This document shows, one piece after another, positions 11,814 to 22,936 of a stretch of DNA of 64,000 nucleotides. The DNA comes from Pyrenula massariospora. Lineage: Eukaryota; Ascomycota; Eurotiomycetes; Pyrenulales; Pyrenulaceae. Each line of letters opens with the position of its first letter. The first letter of the stretch is position 1. Made by a program: the position numbers and the translations under genes. The stretch is from contig JAGFMI010000012.1 of the NCBI GenBank assembly GCA_021030905.1, positions 744,001-808,000 of the forward strand, in the 5' to 3' direction. The notes under the pieces are model-generated. The model searched no databases and was not told the origin of the DNA. It saw only the letters and a program-made list of their open reading frames with translations.

Positions 11814-12494
11814 CCCTGTAGGCTAGGAGGGGAGGAGAGGAATGGGAATTGGTGCTAGGGGAGGGCTAGGTTGGAGGGGTTGGAGGGGTGTGAATCGCCG
11901 CTCTATGATCCGGGTCGTATGTAATAAGATAGGATCTCCACTTCTACATGTACCATACATAATACCACCAGGCAACTACTCTCACCAAGCACGCCCAAAT
12001 CAAGTAAGTCAATCGACAAGGATACCTCTCACTAACAATCAAGGTGCTGCTCGATTGGTTACTTGACGGCTCGGCGTGCGCAACGCGGGGATCGTCAACC
12101 TCGGATGTTTCCCTTGATGCCTGCCCAAAAACCCCTCCATCTGATGAGGCCGAATTGTCAGTCTGCGCACTATGGCAGGCTTTGAACCTGGGCAGTTCTG
12201 CCTGGTTTTACGTAGGATAGATACTGATGCGGTGGGTGGAATTGTCTTCCTTTCTCTGTGGGTTCTTGTTGCTTTTGTTTTGGAAGCGCATCTAGCTCTG
12301 AGGATACCGTCTGCACGCTTTGCCTACGCGTGGATTACTAGGCGACTGATATGCTTTTCCTCATAAGTTGAGTATTGCGATAAGTGAAATTTTGTTTCGA
12401 GGGAACCTTAGACGCGCATGCTCTTGCCCCACTTGTTGCAAATGTTGACGTTCTAAACTGCGAAATGTTTTTATCTGCCGACAAAGCATTCCAA
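11814..12494. other. Intergenic, 0.7 kb
   Basis: No gene recognised. It holds the 3' region of the ABC transporter and the upstream region of the surface-protein gene. Its left end (to about 11880) is strikingly G-rich, continuing the composition of the preceding exon. Confidence 0.5.
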
Positions 12495-13610
12495 ATGCAT
12501 AAAATGCCATCCCACAGCTTCTCAACAAACCCCCTCTTCCACCTCACCACCAGTCTCCTCCTCTTCCCCAGCGTACACTCCTGGACCTACCCAGCCCACA
12601 TCGACCTCGCCTACCCCCCACCCGCCCACTCCGGCTACATCAACACCACCACCCCCACCCCCCAAACCTACCCCAACCACGACCCCATCTTCAAATGCGA
12701 CCTCCACCCCGTCTCCCCCAACACCCCCCGCGTCCCCTTCCCCGTCACCTCCGCCCACGTCGCCCTGAACATCACCAACACCGGCACCACCCCCCCACCC
12801 GCGCACTACTACGCCAGCGTGCAGTGGTCGATCGGCCAAGTCACCCGCCTCAACCTCCAGCCACCGCTCGACTCGGCCGTCGCGGACTCGGGCGAACAAT
12901 TTTCGGACTTCACTCCGCGGCAGAAGTGTAGCACCATCCCCGTGAATGTGACGGAGCGGATCGTCACGCTGTTCGGCTCGGCGGGACGTGAGGGGCCGCT
13001 GGATGTGGTCGGGTGGAACGCGACGATCGAGGCGGATATCTCGCTGAGCACGGAGCTGGGGGATGTGGTGGAGCAGATGTATCAGTGCGGGTATGTGACG
13101 TTTGTGAGTGAAAGGGAGTTTTTGGAGGAGTTTGGGGGGGATTGTGGACCGAGGGGGAGGGGGGAGGGAGAGGCGGGGAATGCTACGGCGACGGTGGTAT
13201 CGACGGGGGCAAGCTCGACGGCGGGGGCGACTTCGACGACGGCGAGTGCGGCGGCGACGAGTGCTCCGCCGCCATGGGGGGGTTCGGGTGACAATAGGCT
13301 GTCGGGCACGGAGATTGGCCTGATCGTTGGGTTTTCGACCCTGGGCCTCGTGGTCCTGCTTGGTGTGCTGTTGGCCTGGTGGCATCGGCGCCGCAGAGCG
13401 AGGGGGACGAGGGCCCACGGCGAGGCGCCGGGTGTGAGTGATGAAGGGGGTGAACAGCCGCCCACTTACGTGGAGGCGACGGAGAAGACGGAGGGGGCTG
13501 CTGTGGAGAAGAAAGAGAAACCTGAGAAGTTGGGGATGGGGGGAAGTGAGGTTGGGGTTCGTGGTGGTGATGATTTCGGCGCTGAGGGGAGCTCGAAGCG
13601 TAAAGAGTGA
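12495..13610 (+). CDS. Single-pass surface membrane protein with secretory signal, unrecognised
   Basis: Predicted 371 aa from the ATG at 12495, or 368 aa from the one at 12504, which starts a better signal peptide (about 26 residues ending VHS). The ectodomain has several N-glycosylation sequons (NTT, NIT, NVT, NAT) and cysteines in FKCDLHP, RQKCSTIP and QMYQCGYVTF. An Ala/Thr/Ser/Gly linker (about 230-262) precedes one transmembrane helix (LIVGFSTLGLVVLLGVLLAWW, about 272-293), a basic stop-transfer HRRRR and a charged tail with PPTYVEA. The pattern suits a wall-sensing or adhesion-type receptor. The extracellular part faintly recalls BIM1/X325 proteins but lacks their N-terminal His, so I do not assign it. 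The gene is C-rich in its first half and G-rich in its second. Long antisense frames here follow from that composition. Confidence 0.75.
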   Translation: MHKMPSHSFSTNPLFHLTTSLLLFPSVHSWTYPAHIDLAYPPPAHSGYINTTTPTPQTYPNHDPIFKCDLHPVSPNTPRVPFPVTSAHVALNITNTGTTPPPAHYYASVQWSIGQVTRLNLQPPLDSAVADSGEQFSDFTPRQKCSTIPVNVTERIVTLFGSAGREGPLDVVGWNATIEADISLSTELGDVVEQMYQCGYVTFVSEREFLEEFGGDCGPRGRGEGEAGNATATVVSTGASSTAGATSTTASAAATSAPPPWGGSGDNRLSGTEIGLIVGFSTLGLVVLLGVLLAWWHRRRRARGTRAHGEAPGVSDEGGEQPPTYVEATEKTEGAAVEKKEKPEKLGMGGSEVGVRGGDDFGAEGSSKRKE

Positions 13611-14360
13611 TGTCCAAGCCTTGTCCTTGTTCTGGAATATATGACGTCTCCCTAGCAGGGTGGTAGCTCATAATATTTAAGACCGTGAAACAAGTTCTCT
13701 ACATTGTCGTAAGGTTAGGATTTTGTTGCCGCATTCAGGTGATACGAGCGCGTAAAGGGAGCCCATGTGGGAGGGCTTTTGGAAAGCTGAGCCCGCTTGA
13801 ATGTACTGGTTTCTAATGATAGGAGGAACAGAAGGAGGAAGACTTCATTCTCAAGAGCCTTGGGGACCGAAGGTCACAGGATTCCTTGTAGTAGCTCAGT
13901 TCTACGAAGCGAGGGTTATCAAGGCCACGGACGATGCCGTAGGGTGATATAGGTCATTGGATCAGCAATTGTATTAGTTATAGTATTAGTTATATAGTAA
14001 ATTAAATAATTAATTGATTATAGAGCTTTTTGAATGAAAGGAAAGAAGTACAGTAGGTCTAGTTAGGTGTTGCGATTGTACCTTCCCTCTGTAGGTATGA
14101 GCCTGCCTAACAGGAGGGCCGGTCTCAGTGCGTATTGACAAAAGCAAGACATGGAAACTTGGTATTGGAAGGGAAGAGGAGGGGAGGGCAAAGCTCAGGA
14201 GTTTTACAAGAGAACTGTTTTGATATCCTAGAGAAGTAGTACGAGGGGGCTAGATGAGATGATGTACCTAACGATTACGCTTTATGACAGAAAGCTGTTC
14301 ACGTGAAACTTATCATGGTCGAGTGTGTCCTCTGCGCCGCCCCGTCCACGTTCCGGTTGC
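13611..14360. other. Intergenic, 0.75 kb
   Basis: Contains the 3' ends of two convergent genes. No gene recognised. An AT-rich patch near 13970-14030 includes a 12-bp tandem duplication (13971-13994). Confidence 0.5.
13971..13994. repeat. 12-bp tandem duplication
   Basis: Two identical copies of GTATTAGTTATA lie head to tail in an AT-rich tract between convergent genes. Probably replication slippage. Confidence 0.85.
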
Positions 14361-14786
14361 TCAAGATCTTCTCGTAATCCAGTTCCTCACCCTCCGGGAC
14401 ACGGACCTCACCACACCAGGTGCAACAAAGCTCTGCACCCACCTCGGGTACGTGATCGGACCGTGTCCAAACACTCCCCTCACATCTAGCGGAGCATTAT
14501 CCACGCTAAGCTGGTGGCATAGGAGCAGCAGCGCGAGCTCCGCCTCGCGAACGTTTTCGGCGTACGTCTCGAGTCTCCGGCGGGCTATGTCCGTGGGACA
14601 GGTGCCGGAGAGCGTGATTGGTTGACGTACTTCGTACGCGGAGTGGCCTGCTTGTAGGCGGCGTCGTGCTTCTTCGACGGCGTTGTACGCGGCCCGTACC
14701 TGTGTGAGGCGGTCTTGGCTCTGGTGGCGCTGCTCGGGGGTGAGGTCCCGATGGTTGAAGGCTTCGGCGATGCGGGTCAGTCTGTG
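14361..14786 (-). other. Probable last exon of the RING gene
   Basis: 141 codons plus stop, in the same frame as the upstream RING coding sequence, with a protein-like, helix-forming content (for example AYNAVEEARRRLQ and REAELALLLLCHQL). Coding status is inferred from frame continuity, composition and a plausible intron; the acceptor (GAG) is weak and the stronger CACAG three bases further downstream breaks frame with the GTACGT donor. Confidence 0.5.
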
Positions 14787-16655
14787 CTCGCGGCGAGATT
14801 AGGTTTCGTTATAGATGCGGGAGGCATCTAGGGCTGGGACTGGGGTCCGGTCTTCACGTACTGGTAAAGCTAGTATGAGGTCTGCTAGTTCTGAAGATAA
14901 CATGCTCATAGAAGATCTGAAGACAGCACTTGCAAAAGTTCGTCCTTCTTGGGCTGCGAATTCATCAAATGCAATTCCCATCGCGGTGAATGCTCCGACA
15001 AATTGGATTAGTTCGTCTTCATCCGTCTGGAAGGTCGCTCGATGGATGATATGCTCCAATGTTCCAACAAGGGGATCAAGCATTCCGATAAGAGCCATGC
15101 CAGCTGTGAAAGACAAAATGTCTCCACATAAAAGAGCAAGTCGGTCAATGTACTCCCCGAACCAGGCCTTGATTAGGTCCCCACCGATAGAAGGATTCCC
15201 TTGCTCAAGTCCAATAGTAAGGCGAAGTAATCGCGTATAGAGCTGATTTCCAAGCGAAGGCGGTAAAGCCGAAGGATGTGAATTTGACGGCGCATGAGAG
15301 GACTGTACAGTAGACGACTCATGAAATTGCGTAGTGGAAGCTTGCGTCGACGATAGACTCGGCAGGGCGGCAGATTCTAGGTGTTGGTGGTTGATAACAT
15401 TAACAGGTCCATCAAAGTGCTCCAGGAAAGCCCCTTGCCGTGCGTGCATCCTTAATACTTGGTTTAGAGTAGCGTTGGTCTCCTCTGTTACAGCTTCGCC
15501 GTGCGTCATTGGATCCATCATTGGCTCCATCATATCTGTTGTCTGCTCCAGCACATTGTTTGTAATATCGTCCAAGTTGTGATCAATTTGCTCAGGAGCA
15601 CGAATTGCTTGCGGGGACTCTGTCAATCGCGTATTTTCCGCTTCTTGATCTCTCAGCAGCGAATTTATTATGTTACACACTACTCGGAGATAGATGGGGG
15701 TATTTTCTGGCTCCGGGTTCCTTAGCATTTCCTCTATGGTCCTCAGATTGTTCCGTAAATATCGCACGCGTCGTTCCCCACGCCGTAACGAGCGCTCAAA
15801 GCTGTTGGGGTGGCTGACCGCACTGCCGATGTCGTGATCGACACTTTCTAAGGCCTGAAGGTTAAAGTTCAAGGTAACATCTTCTCCTATCAATGTAAAT
15901 GACTCGGAATACCAAATTCTTCTCTCGACGTTCGTGTCTGAGCCTGCGGTATTGCTGGCTTCTAAGTTTGGCGTCGCCTGACTGTCGAATGTGGAAGAAG
16001 GGCCGCGGGGTGCAGCGTCATCAACTTGCTCCAAATCCGACTGCTGGCTCCTAAGCAGATCAGTGGAGCCAGAAGGCGTCAGGTTGTTGTCTGTTCGGCT
16101 AAAGCTGTCTGCCATCTGTTGGATACGTATGATGGGTAATGGGACGCCATTTGGTCCAGCTAAAGGCTCATTTCTTGCGTTGTATCTTGAAGGGGCAGCA
16201 GCAGCAAGGTGTGTGTCCACGTCAATTGGTACATACCGACGTGGATACGGGACCCAAGTGTCGGTGCGGAGATAATAGGCCTGAGACGCCAGGTTATCAG
16301 GTGCTTCTTGTGGGAGTGCATTAAAATGGAATTGATGAGGCGGAGGTGTCTGTACATCATTGACGACCGGCACATCCAGCAGCGCCTGTAGTGGTATTGC
16401 TCGTAGGACTCTTCGTGGCGGATGCGCAATAACACCCCGACAATTTGGGCATGTAATGATACGATGTTCTTCAAACCCTTGCACGATCCATTTGTCAAGA
16501 CAATCTCCACAGAATGTGCGATTACAGTCTTTATGGGTTCTTGACTCATCGTCTGGCCCAATAGGTGTCATGCATATCGGGCATGGATCGTCTTGAGGAC
16601 CAGGGCCTTTGTCGTATTGCACGTTCTCGACTCGTTGTTCCTCCTGCACCGACAT
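14361..16655 (-). CDS. RING-type zinc-finger protein (putative E3 ubiquitin ligase)
   Basis: The N-terminal RING spans about residues 25-72: C25-x2-C28, C44, C49-x2-C52, and CPNC at 69-72, followed by a long low-complexity middle and an alpha-helical C-terminus. RING proteins bring E2 enzymes to substrates. The position normally held by the ligand His (C-x-H-x-x-C) is R46 in CNRTFCGDC; H41 might substitute. The visible frame stops at TAA 14799-14801 (618 aa). The same frame then continues without a stop for 145 codons to TGA at 14361-14363. A GTACGT donor at 14861 and a CTAAT branch site overlapping the TAA suggest the stop is intronic; with acceptor GAG at 14787 the intron is 14787-14861 and the product 739 aa. 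The alternative is a true end at 14799. Confidence 0.75.
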
Positions 16656-18170
16656 GTTAGTGTAATTTTGAGGTCAATCTTTATTGGAGAATAGCTCTTA
16701 AAACGACTTTGTAGAAGTTTGAAAAGTTGGCTGAACAACAATTCAACGTCACAAAGCGTCCTGTGGTTTATAAATCGATTCCACGTCGGAGCTAATAAGC
16801 TAACGTTCTGCTGATTAGTATTTTTACAAAGAAACTGCTTCAATCAAAAGATCTGCACAAGAGTATTATGTTGTTTTGTAATGTTTCCGACAAAGGCATT
16901 GAAGGGGGAAACCTAGCATGTGAAAATGAAAAGAGTTAATTCTCGACGTGACATAACACGAAGACTTTCCGCCCGCAGACTGAAAATGCCGAGATTCACA
17001 AAATGAAAATCGTTTTCAAGCTCAAGCAGGCCGACGTAGCTGAGTCTGATATGAATCACTCTTAGTCTTGAATCATTAAGTGATCCACAACCTTTCCGTA
17101 CGAAGTCTCTAGTAACAGGTCATTAAGGCTGGGCTGTCCAAAATAATTGCATCGGAGTGCCTTCAAGATAGATCATCTTGAAGTTCCATTGCAAGACATT
17201 CCTTAGTCCTTCACGTCGAACGTCGGATTTTCTCCCCTCCTCGACTGGTTGTCGATCCTAGTATCCTTACCTAACGACTTTGGCTCGTGACCTTCGTTGC
17301 CGTCACCAATAGCATTCCCTCAGATGTCTGAGCCACTCATCGTATAATCATGGACCTTATTTTCGAAAGCTTCAGAAAGCAATGCCGTTCTCTTTGCTCA
17401 GGTAAGCGGTGCACTTGGCTGTCAAGAAAACTTAGTGTCCTATTCTTGGCCAGCTTGTGGTTGAATACATCGAGGTTGTCGCCAACGCCCTGAGCCTGAG
17501 GTTCATCTTGCTCGAACGGGCTCTTTGATACTAGAGCTGGATTGACTTCGTCTGAGTCTGTACTACGAGATACGTTAGTAAAGTGTGATAGAAGCTTGAC
17601 ATAATAAGACTTATGATGTTACGGGGTTCGGGAATTCGGAGAAAGTATAGAAGCAATCAAGGAATAGTCTGCTCCATTAAGTCGTTGTGAACAAGAAATA
17701 TTGTCTCTTCATACTCTGAGGCGTATTCAATCGTATCACCCAATTTCGATATGCATACAAGCGTGATGCAATGATGACTAGACGGAATTGCGGACCTTGA
17801 CGGATCGAAGATTCCACTACCAGCTGTGTGGGCCGGAGCACGTCGGATGAAACACTTTCGTCAATGCCTCGACTTAGACTGCTGTTTCGTTCGGAAATGG
17901 TGAAGCGAAACTTTCTCTGATTGTAACGAGAACCAGTGTAGGCGAGGTTCGAGGAATGCTTTCCCCTCCAAAATCAACCGACAATTCTCCTGCAACGCCC
18001 CAATGAATTTCGTACGGCAGGTGATAGCTGACAGTGTAAAAAAATGATTCTTTTCCTTTATGCGGGGAAAAAGTCTTTTTTATCAAGGAGATTTCTACGT
18101 CAACAGTAACTACCAAGAAGTAAACCACTACGACGTCGCGCAAATGAAGTCAGAGCGCTGTCGATCCCGC

Positions 18171-18230
18171 AGCAAGAATCCTGCAAAAAGTTATCCGGTG
18201 AGCAAGAATCCTACGAAAAGTAATACGGTG
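18171..18230. repeat. Two imperfect 30-bp tandem copies
   Basis: Copies at 18171-18200 and 18201-18230 share the first 12 bases (AGCAAGAATCCT) and most of the rest, differing at about five positions. The unit is a multiple of three but lies in no supported gene. Confidence 0.8.
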
Positions 18231-19202
18231 AATAACAAAAATTGCTCAGCTGGCTGGAAAACACGTATGAACTTGGCTTAGCATACCCAGTGATTTCGCA
18301 CTCTGCAGGAAAATGGTCCCTTATCCTGTTACCAATATCGAGGATGTTTTGACTGGTCTGCCTTCCAGGTTAATCTGTATCGTTTAAAATTTAGTCCGTG
18401 CCGTCCCGGCGTCAAGATAACACAGACCGAGCTAGACCAATTGAAACTTCCTCGACATTAGTAATAAGAAAAAGGATAAAAGGTCGGCTAGCATAGGTAG
18501 TCTTGAACAAATTAATGGTCGGATTTCAAACATTCGAGTTCCTGCCCCCACGCTGACTGTAAACTTTATGGGCTGGCATATATGCACGGTGTCCCCCCTC
18601 CTAGTCCCATGGGTCTCCTCTTTTATCTTGGAAAGTGGGCTATCACGTGTCCAAAGAAGAAAACAAGGCCATCCATCGGACTTGCGGCTATACAGGCTTT
18701 TCCATATAGTCTCGATCAGGAAAGAGGATTCACCAACCACAGCGGCGGACTCAAGATCACCAGTCCCCGGAGCAGTGGGTCACGATCTTTCCGATAAACG
18801 AGGCTTTAATCAACGATGCTTTGCCACCGCTCATACAATTTTGTGGCTCGAGACCTTCGACGCGAAGTGCGCAGATTGTGTGCATTAACAAATGCTATGT
18901 AACAGGCTATGCGAGGACCGACGCTGCAAAAGCCGGACACTGCGATGCCTCGGGCGGAAATTGTTTGTTCCGGGAACTCTTAACTACAAGAAGCCAAGGC
19001 TAGGAGAGAAAAATGAAGCCGGTCTCTATACTACGAGCCATCCGGAAAAGTGCGACAGGCAGTACGATCGACCGCTGACATCCGTACGGAGAGTTGTATT
19101 ATTCCGGCGGGCAGAATGCACAAGAAATCATTGAAGATGAATAGATTGTCTTCAGAACAGGAGAGGCTAAGACATATGCCGAGCTGCCATTGAAATGCCT
19201 AG

Positions 19203-19210
19203 TATAAAGG
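19203..19210 (+). promoter_or_regulatory. TATA box of the small secreted protein gene
   Basis: TATAAAGG lies 127 bp upstream of the ATG at 19337, a usual spacing for a TATA-driven, strongly regulated fungal gene. Confidence 0.6.
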
Positions 19211-19336
19211 AGCGTTCCCCTTCAGTCCTGCCATGACGACTCATCTGTATTCACAGTGTTGCACTCTTGGTCCTCAAAAACCACCTCGACTCACAATACC
19301 AGCCCTTGATAAACGACTTTGGAGAATACTTCGACG

Positions 19337-19652
19337 ATGTTCTCCAAACGCCTGCTCCTAGCCACGGCTCTCGTCGCCACATCCTTGAAGTTCGCGACGG
19401 CTACACCGACCTCCTTATACTGTGGAACCGTCCGGGGACCTGCGCCCTATTCGTGCTACATTTCCAATGGTCCTGTTGGCGCTGAGAGCGATTTTTGCCC
19501 TTCTGGAACGGTTCGTTCATACAACCCTTCACGGAAGACCACATAAGAACTAAGTCTCTCTTGCCCCACAGGGAAGCAACGGTGAAACTTGCTGCTGTAA
19601 CTGGATCTCAGACCCGGGCATCTTTAACGGATGCACTTGCGGCATAAACTAA
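19337..19652 (+). CDS. Small cysteine-rich secreted protein (candidate effector)
   Basis: A two-exon gene: 19337-19510 and 19572-19652, intron 19511-19571 (GTTCGT donor, CCCACAG acceptor, phase 0), giving 84 aa. A clear signal peptide (MFSKRLLLATALVATS, ending near ATA at about residue 23) precedes a mature chain of about 60 residues with eight cysteines, including a CCC triplet and a terminal CTCGIN. An even cysteine number, small size and an isolated gene-poor position fit disulfide-stabilised apoplastic effectors or small antimicrobial proteins of fungi. I recognise no family; it is not a hydrophobin, whose cysteine spacing differs. Neither exon alone is a good gene, so it is easily missed. 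Function unknown. Confidence 0.8.
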
Positions 19653-20707
19653 GACTCCTGAGCAGTCTTTGCAGGTACGTTTCGTCAAGCAGGTATTGGG
19701 ATCGGCAAAGATAAACTTACCCATTCATGGAAGGCAGATGAGATGAGGATCGGGATAAGGTTTCACGCTTGCACATCCTTTGCTGCGCTCATGAAAAAAC
19801 ATATATGGCTAGTTCTCTTTCATGATCACAAGAGCCGGCAACAATTTTGCATGAATCTGGGGATATGAAGCTGGAACATTGCTTCCTAGGCCACCGAGCA
19901 TCCAATGCAGTACATTAGAGAATTACTACCACATCTTTTCAACGTTGCGGCCGCCGTCAGGGCGCCGTTTCTTAATCTCACAGAGAACCTTTACTCAGTG
20001 GATCGAAATAAATGCTTGGCAGAATCTCCCTTAATAGTCCATAACGTGGCACTTTAGTCCTAGTCCACTCTATACCTTCGATACCGAGCTACTTATGGGG
20101 GCCGATATATAAAGCTCTCTACGATTTGATATATTACCAATTCTTCTCCTCATTTATCTATTTGTTCTAATGATTCCTTACCATAGGTATAGCTGTGATT
20201 TCGCGGTATGTAAATATTAGTAGAATTACTATAAAGTTGGAATTTCTCATGTTTTTTCCCGCCCCTCAGCACCTGACGGGGATTGTACTACATACCTATA
20301 CATGCGGCCCGAGCGCCTGCAGTCGAAACGCATGCAGTGTTTCAGCCTGACTCAATGACTTCTAGGAGGCTTTCCACAGCGTTAGCTGAGCTGAGACAGC
20401 TGCACAGCTTACCCTACGTTGGGGGCTAGCAGATTCAACGCGTGCCCGGGGAGTTGTGATTCGCCCTGCGGATTTCTGCACGCCATTTGATCCAAGAAGA
20501 GCCTTGTTTGGCACTGCGCAAGGCAGTCTTATCGTCCAGTGATGTCAGATCCATACAGACTCAAAGAAGCCAAGATCCACAAGATCGGCTGCCTATGCGT
20601 AGTTAAATGTTGCTTACTGTTCAGAAGATGTCTGAATATCTCAACAAAATTGTCTTTTTCAGATATCGCCGTTAGTCCTGCACGTTTCTCTGTAAAGAGG
20701 TCAGCTA
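19653..20707. other. Intergenic, 1.05 kb
   Basis: No gene, repeat or RNA recognised. It should hold the 3' end of the secreted protein gene and the promoter of the DUF3176 gene. Confidence 0.5.
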
Positions 20708-22936
20708 ATGGAGGTTAATGGATTAAGATCTTCAGCGCATGCTCCACCTGACTCTCCTGTTGAGGAAAGCGCACACAACATCGAAGCAATCGACTCACGA
20801 CCAGCGATCCACCAGCAGCGGAGCTCTACCTCTTCGACCCATCAAGGAGATGCTACAGCTCCTTCTAATTCTGTAGCGCTTTCTCTTTCCCCGTCTACCT
20901 CTTTTGACAACGAGCCGTTGAGTTTGCCTTCACACACTGTGGCTATTCCGGCAGATGGACCATCTCTCACACCACAGGTATCTGCCGACAGTGGCCATGC
21001 CACCCAAGGAATGGATGCTTTTCAAAGGAGTCTAAAGCCAATACCCCTTCTTAAAACGTTTTGCCATTTCTCGAACTACTTGATCTATAAGTTTAGAAGA
21101 GGTCTAGTGGCATCCCATTCGCTCCGAGAATTCTTGAGCTTTCTGGTATCGTTGATAGCATTAACGGCGGTTATGGCGATTCTTGCTACTCACCAAGATA
21201 AACCTTTACCAAATTGGCCATCGTTAATCTCAATCAATTCTTTAATATCAATCTTCACCTCCATTCTTAAAGCCGCAATACTATTTCCCGTCGCAGAAGG
21301 TATCAGTGAGTTAAAATGGTTATGGTTCTCAGCGGCTCGACCACTTAGCGATATGGATCGTTTCGACGTTGCAAGCCGAGGACCTCTGGGCTCTCTTAAG
21401 CTGTTCAAATTCCACAATAACCTGTTAGCTTGTCTAGGGGCTTTTATTACAGTTTCAGCCCTTGCTATTGACCCATTCACCCAGCAAATAATCCACTATT
21501 ACGAATGCTTACAACCTCTCCAAGGGGCCGCCGCCACAATCCCAAGGACCAACGGATACTCGGCTGGCGGCCTACAAAATGGGACGTCTGAAAACCCTAC
21601 ATACGGATCTATGGTTTTAGCTCTCTATGAAGGCTTGCTTGATCCGCCACTGAATGCGTCCGTCAATATACCTTTTAATTGTCAATCAGGGAATTGTACC
21701 TTTCCACCATCAAAAGGGTTTCAGTACAGTTCGTTAGCAATGTGCAGCTCTGTCGACGATTATTCTAGCCATATCAGAAAAGACGACCCATATGATGTCT
21801 TCTTCCTTGAGGACGTTCCCGTTACGACTATCGGCTACATAGTGCTTTCTAGTGCTCTTGTCAACGTCAACAAATCTGCTCCCATTGAAACCCAACCGCT
21901 TTCTACGCTGAAAATCTTAGGGCTATCAAGCGGCAATTGCACATGGTGGGAAGCCTGGGACCCAATGTCTGGTGATGACTGTGTCTTCAAACCCTGGGCC
22001 TTTGTTGCTACATTGCACCCATGCATTCAAACATATGGAAGTATGCGAATTTCCAACTCGGTCTTCGAGGAACAAGTACTGTCAGAAACAGCCCTCAAAT
22101 TCGTATCTGACGATTATTCCACCCATTTCTCCCTCGCCGGTAACTATCCTTCCTTTCCTGGCATGGATTGCACTCCTTCGCCAACCCCCGAGGGAAGCAA
22201 GACTCAAGCTACCAGTCCCTACTCAAACGGCACACGATACGCAGGCTACGACCCTGAAGCCACCGTGGCTGGCGCACCTGACATCAAATTCTACGACCCT
22301 GGGTGTATTTACGAATTTGGCGGTGGCGCGATCAACATAATGTCCGACTATCTTAACGTATTGTTTGGCACCGTCAAGCGACCGAATAACCTAACAATGG
22401 GCGCCGTATCCGATCAAACTGACCCGGATTCAAGTGTTCTCTTCCAACAAGGAGACCGTTGGCTCCAAACCCTGTATCACAACGGCACCGCAGATCTAGA
22501 CAGCACTCGTGCCGACATGCGAGGTCTGGCAAACTCGATGACAGCCTTTATCCGCCAGCACGGCGACTTTGCGAGCAGCGCTCCTTTCACGGGAACCGTC
22601 CAGGTCGGCAGAACGTGCATTGGCTTCCGATGGGCATGGTTGACGCTACCGATAGCTCTGCTTTTGTTAACATTCGTCTTTCACTTGGGCGTGTGTTTCC
22701 GCTCGGGTAGATTTGCCCGAAAAGGGACGCCAGAAGGGGGCAGGAAACCGTGGAAGTCATCGTCTTTGCCACTCCTGTGGTGTGGGCTGGATGAGGATGC
22801 TAGGAGCCGATACGGGGGATTCGATGATCTTTGGAGTATGCAGGAGCAGGCTGATAGGATGAAGGTTCGCTTGATGCGGAGGAATGAGGAGGGTGGTGCA
22901 AAGGGATGGAAGCTACAGGAGGAGAAAGAAGGATAG
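20708..22936 (+). CDS. DUF3176-family multi-pass membrane protein
   Basis: 742 aa in one exon. The N-terminal 120 residues are Ser/Thr-rich and disordered. Transmembrane segments are visible near residues 141-162, 179-197, 238-255 (ACLGAFITVSALAIDPFTQQ, the hallmark of this Pezizomycotina family) and 648-663 (LTLPIALLLLTFVFHLGV). Between the third and fourth lies a large, probably extracytoplasmic domain with several sequons and the CQSGNCTFP motif typical of the family. The cytosolic tail is charged. DUF3176 proteins are expanded in filamentous ascomycetes and have no established biochemical function. The start at 20708 is the first ATG of the frame. Confidence 0.88.
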   Translation: MEVNGLRSSAHAPPDSPVEESAHNIEAIDSRPAIHQQRSSTSSTHQGDATAPSNSVALSLSPSTSFDNEPLSLPSHTVAIPADGPSLTPQVSADSGHATQGMDAFQRSLKPIPLLKTFCHFSNYLIYKFRRGLVASHSLREFLSFLVSLIALTAVMAILATHQDKPLPNWPSLISINSLISIFTSILKAAILFPVAEGISELKWLWFSAARPLSDMDRFDVASRGPLGSLKLFKFHNNLLACLGAFITVSALAIDPFTQQIIHYYECLQPLQGAAATIPRTNGYSAGGLQNGTSENPTYGSMVLALYEGLLDPPLNASVNIPFNCQSGNCTFPPSKGFQYSSLAMCSSVDDYSSHIRKDDPYDVFFLEDVPVTTIGYIVLSSALVNVNKSAPIETQPLSTLKILGLSSGNCTWWEAWDPMSGDDCVFKPWAFVATLHPCIQTYGSMRISNSVFEEQVLSETALKFVSDDYSTHFSLAGNYPSFPGMDCTPSPTPEGSKTQATSPYSNGTRYAGYDPEATVAGAPDIKFYDPGCIYEFGGGAINIMSDYLNVLFGTVKRPNNLTMGAVSDQTDPDSSVLFQQGDRWLQTLYHNGTADLDSTRADMRGLANSMTAFIRQHGDFASSAPFTGTVQVGRTCIGFRWAWLTLPIALLLLTFVFHLGVCFRSGRFARKGTPEGGRKPWKSSSLPLLWCGLDEDARSRYGGFDDLWSMQEQADRMKVRLMRRNEEGGAKGWKLQEEKEG

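Larger units (their letters stand above)
16656..19336. other. Gene-poor region, 2.7 kb
   Basis: No supported gene. Codon-like organisation is absent, with many stops in all frames. It contains the imperfect tandem repeat at 18171-18230 and, at its right end, the promoter of the small secreted protein with a TATA box. Several short frames near 18.8-19.1 kb contain clustered cysteines but cannot be assembled into a gene. Confidence 0.5.

Noticed and set aside
12522-13418. 298-codon minus-strand frame opposite the surface-protein gene
   Set aside because: Arg/Pro/Gly-rich product, a by-product of C- and G-ending codons on the other strand; the sense frame has a signal peptide, sequons and a transmembrane helix.
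18821-19134. Overlapping short frames with clustered cysteines
   Set aside because: No signal peptide, no consistent splice model; may be a decayed gene but cannot be supported.
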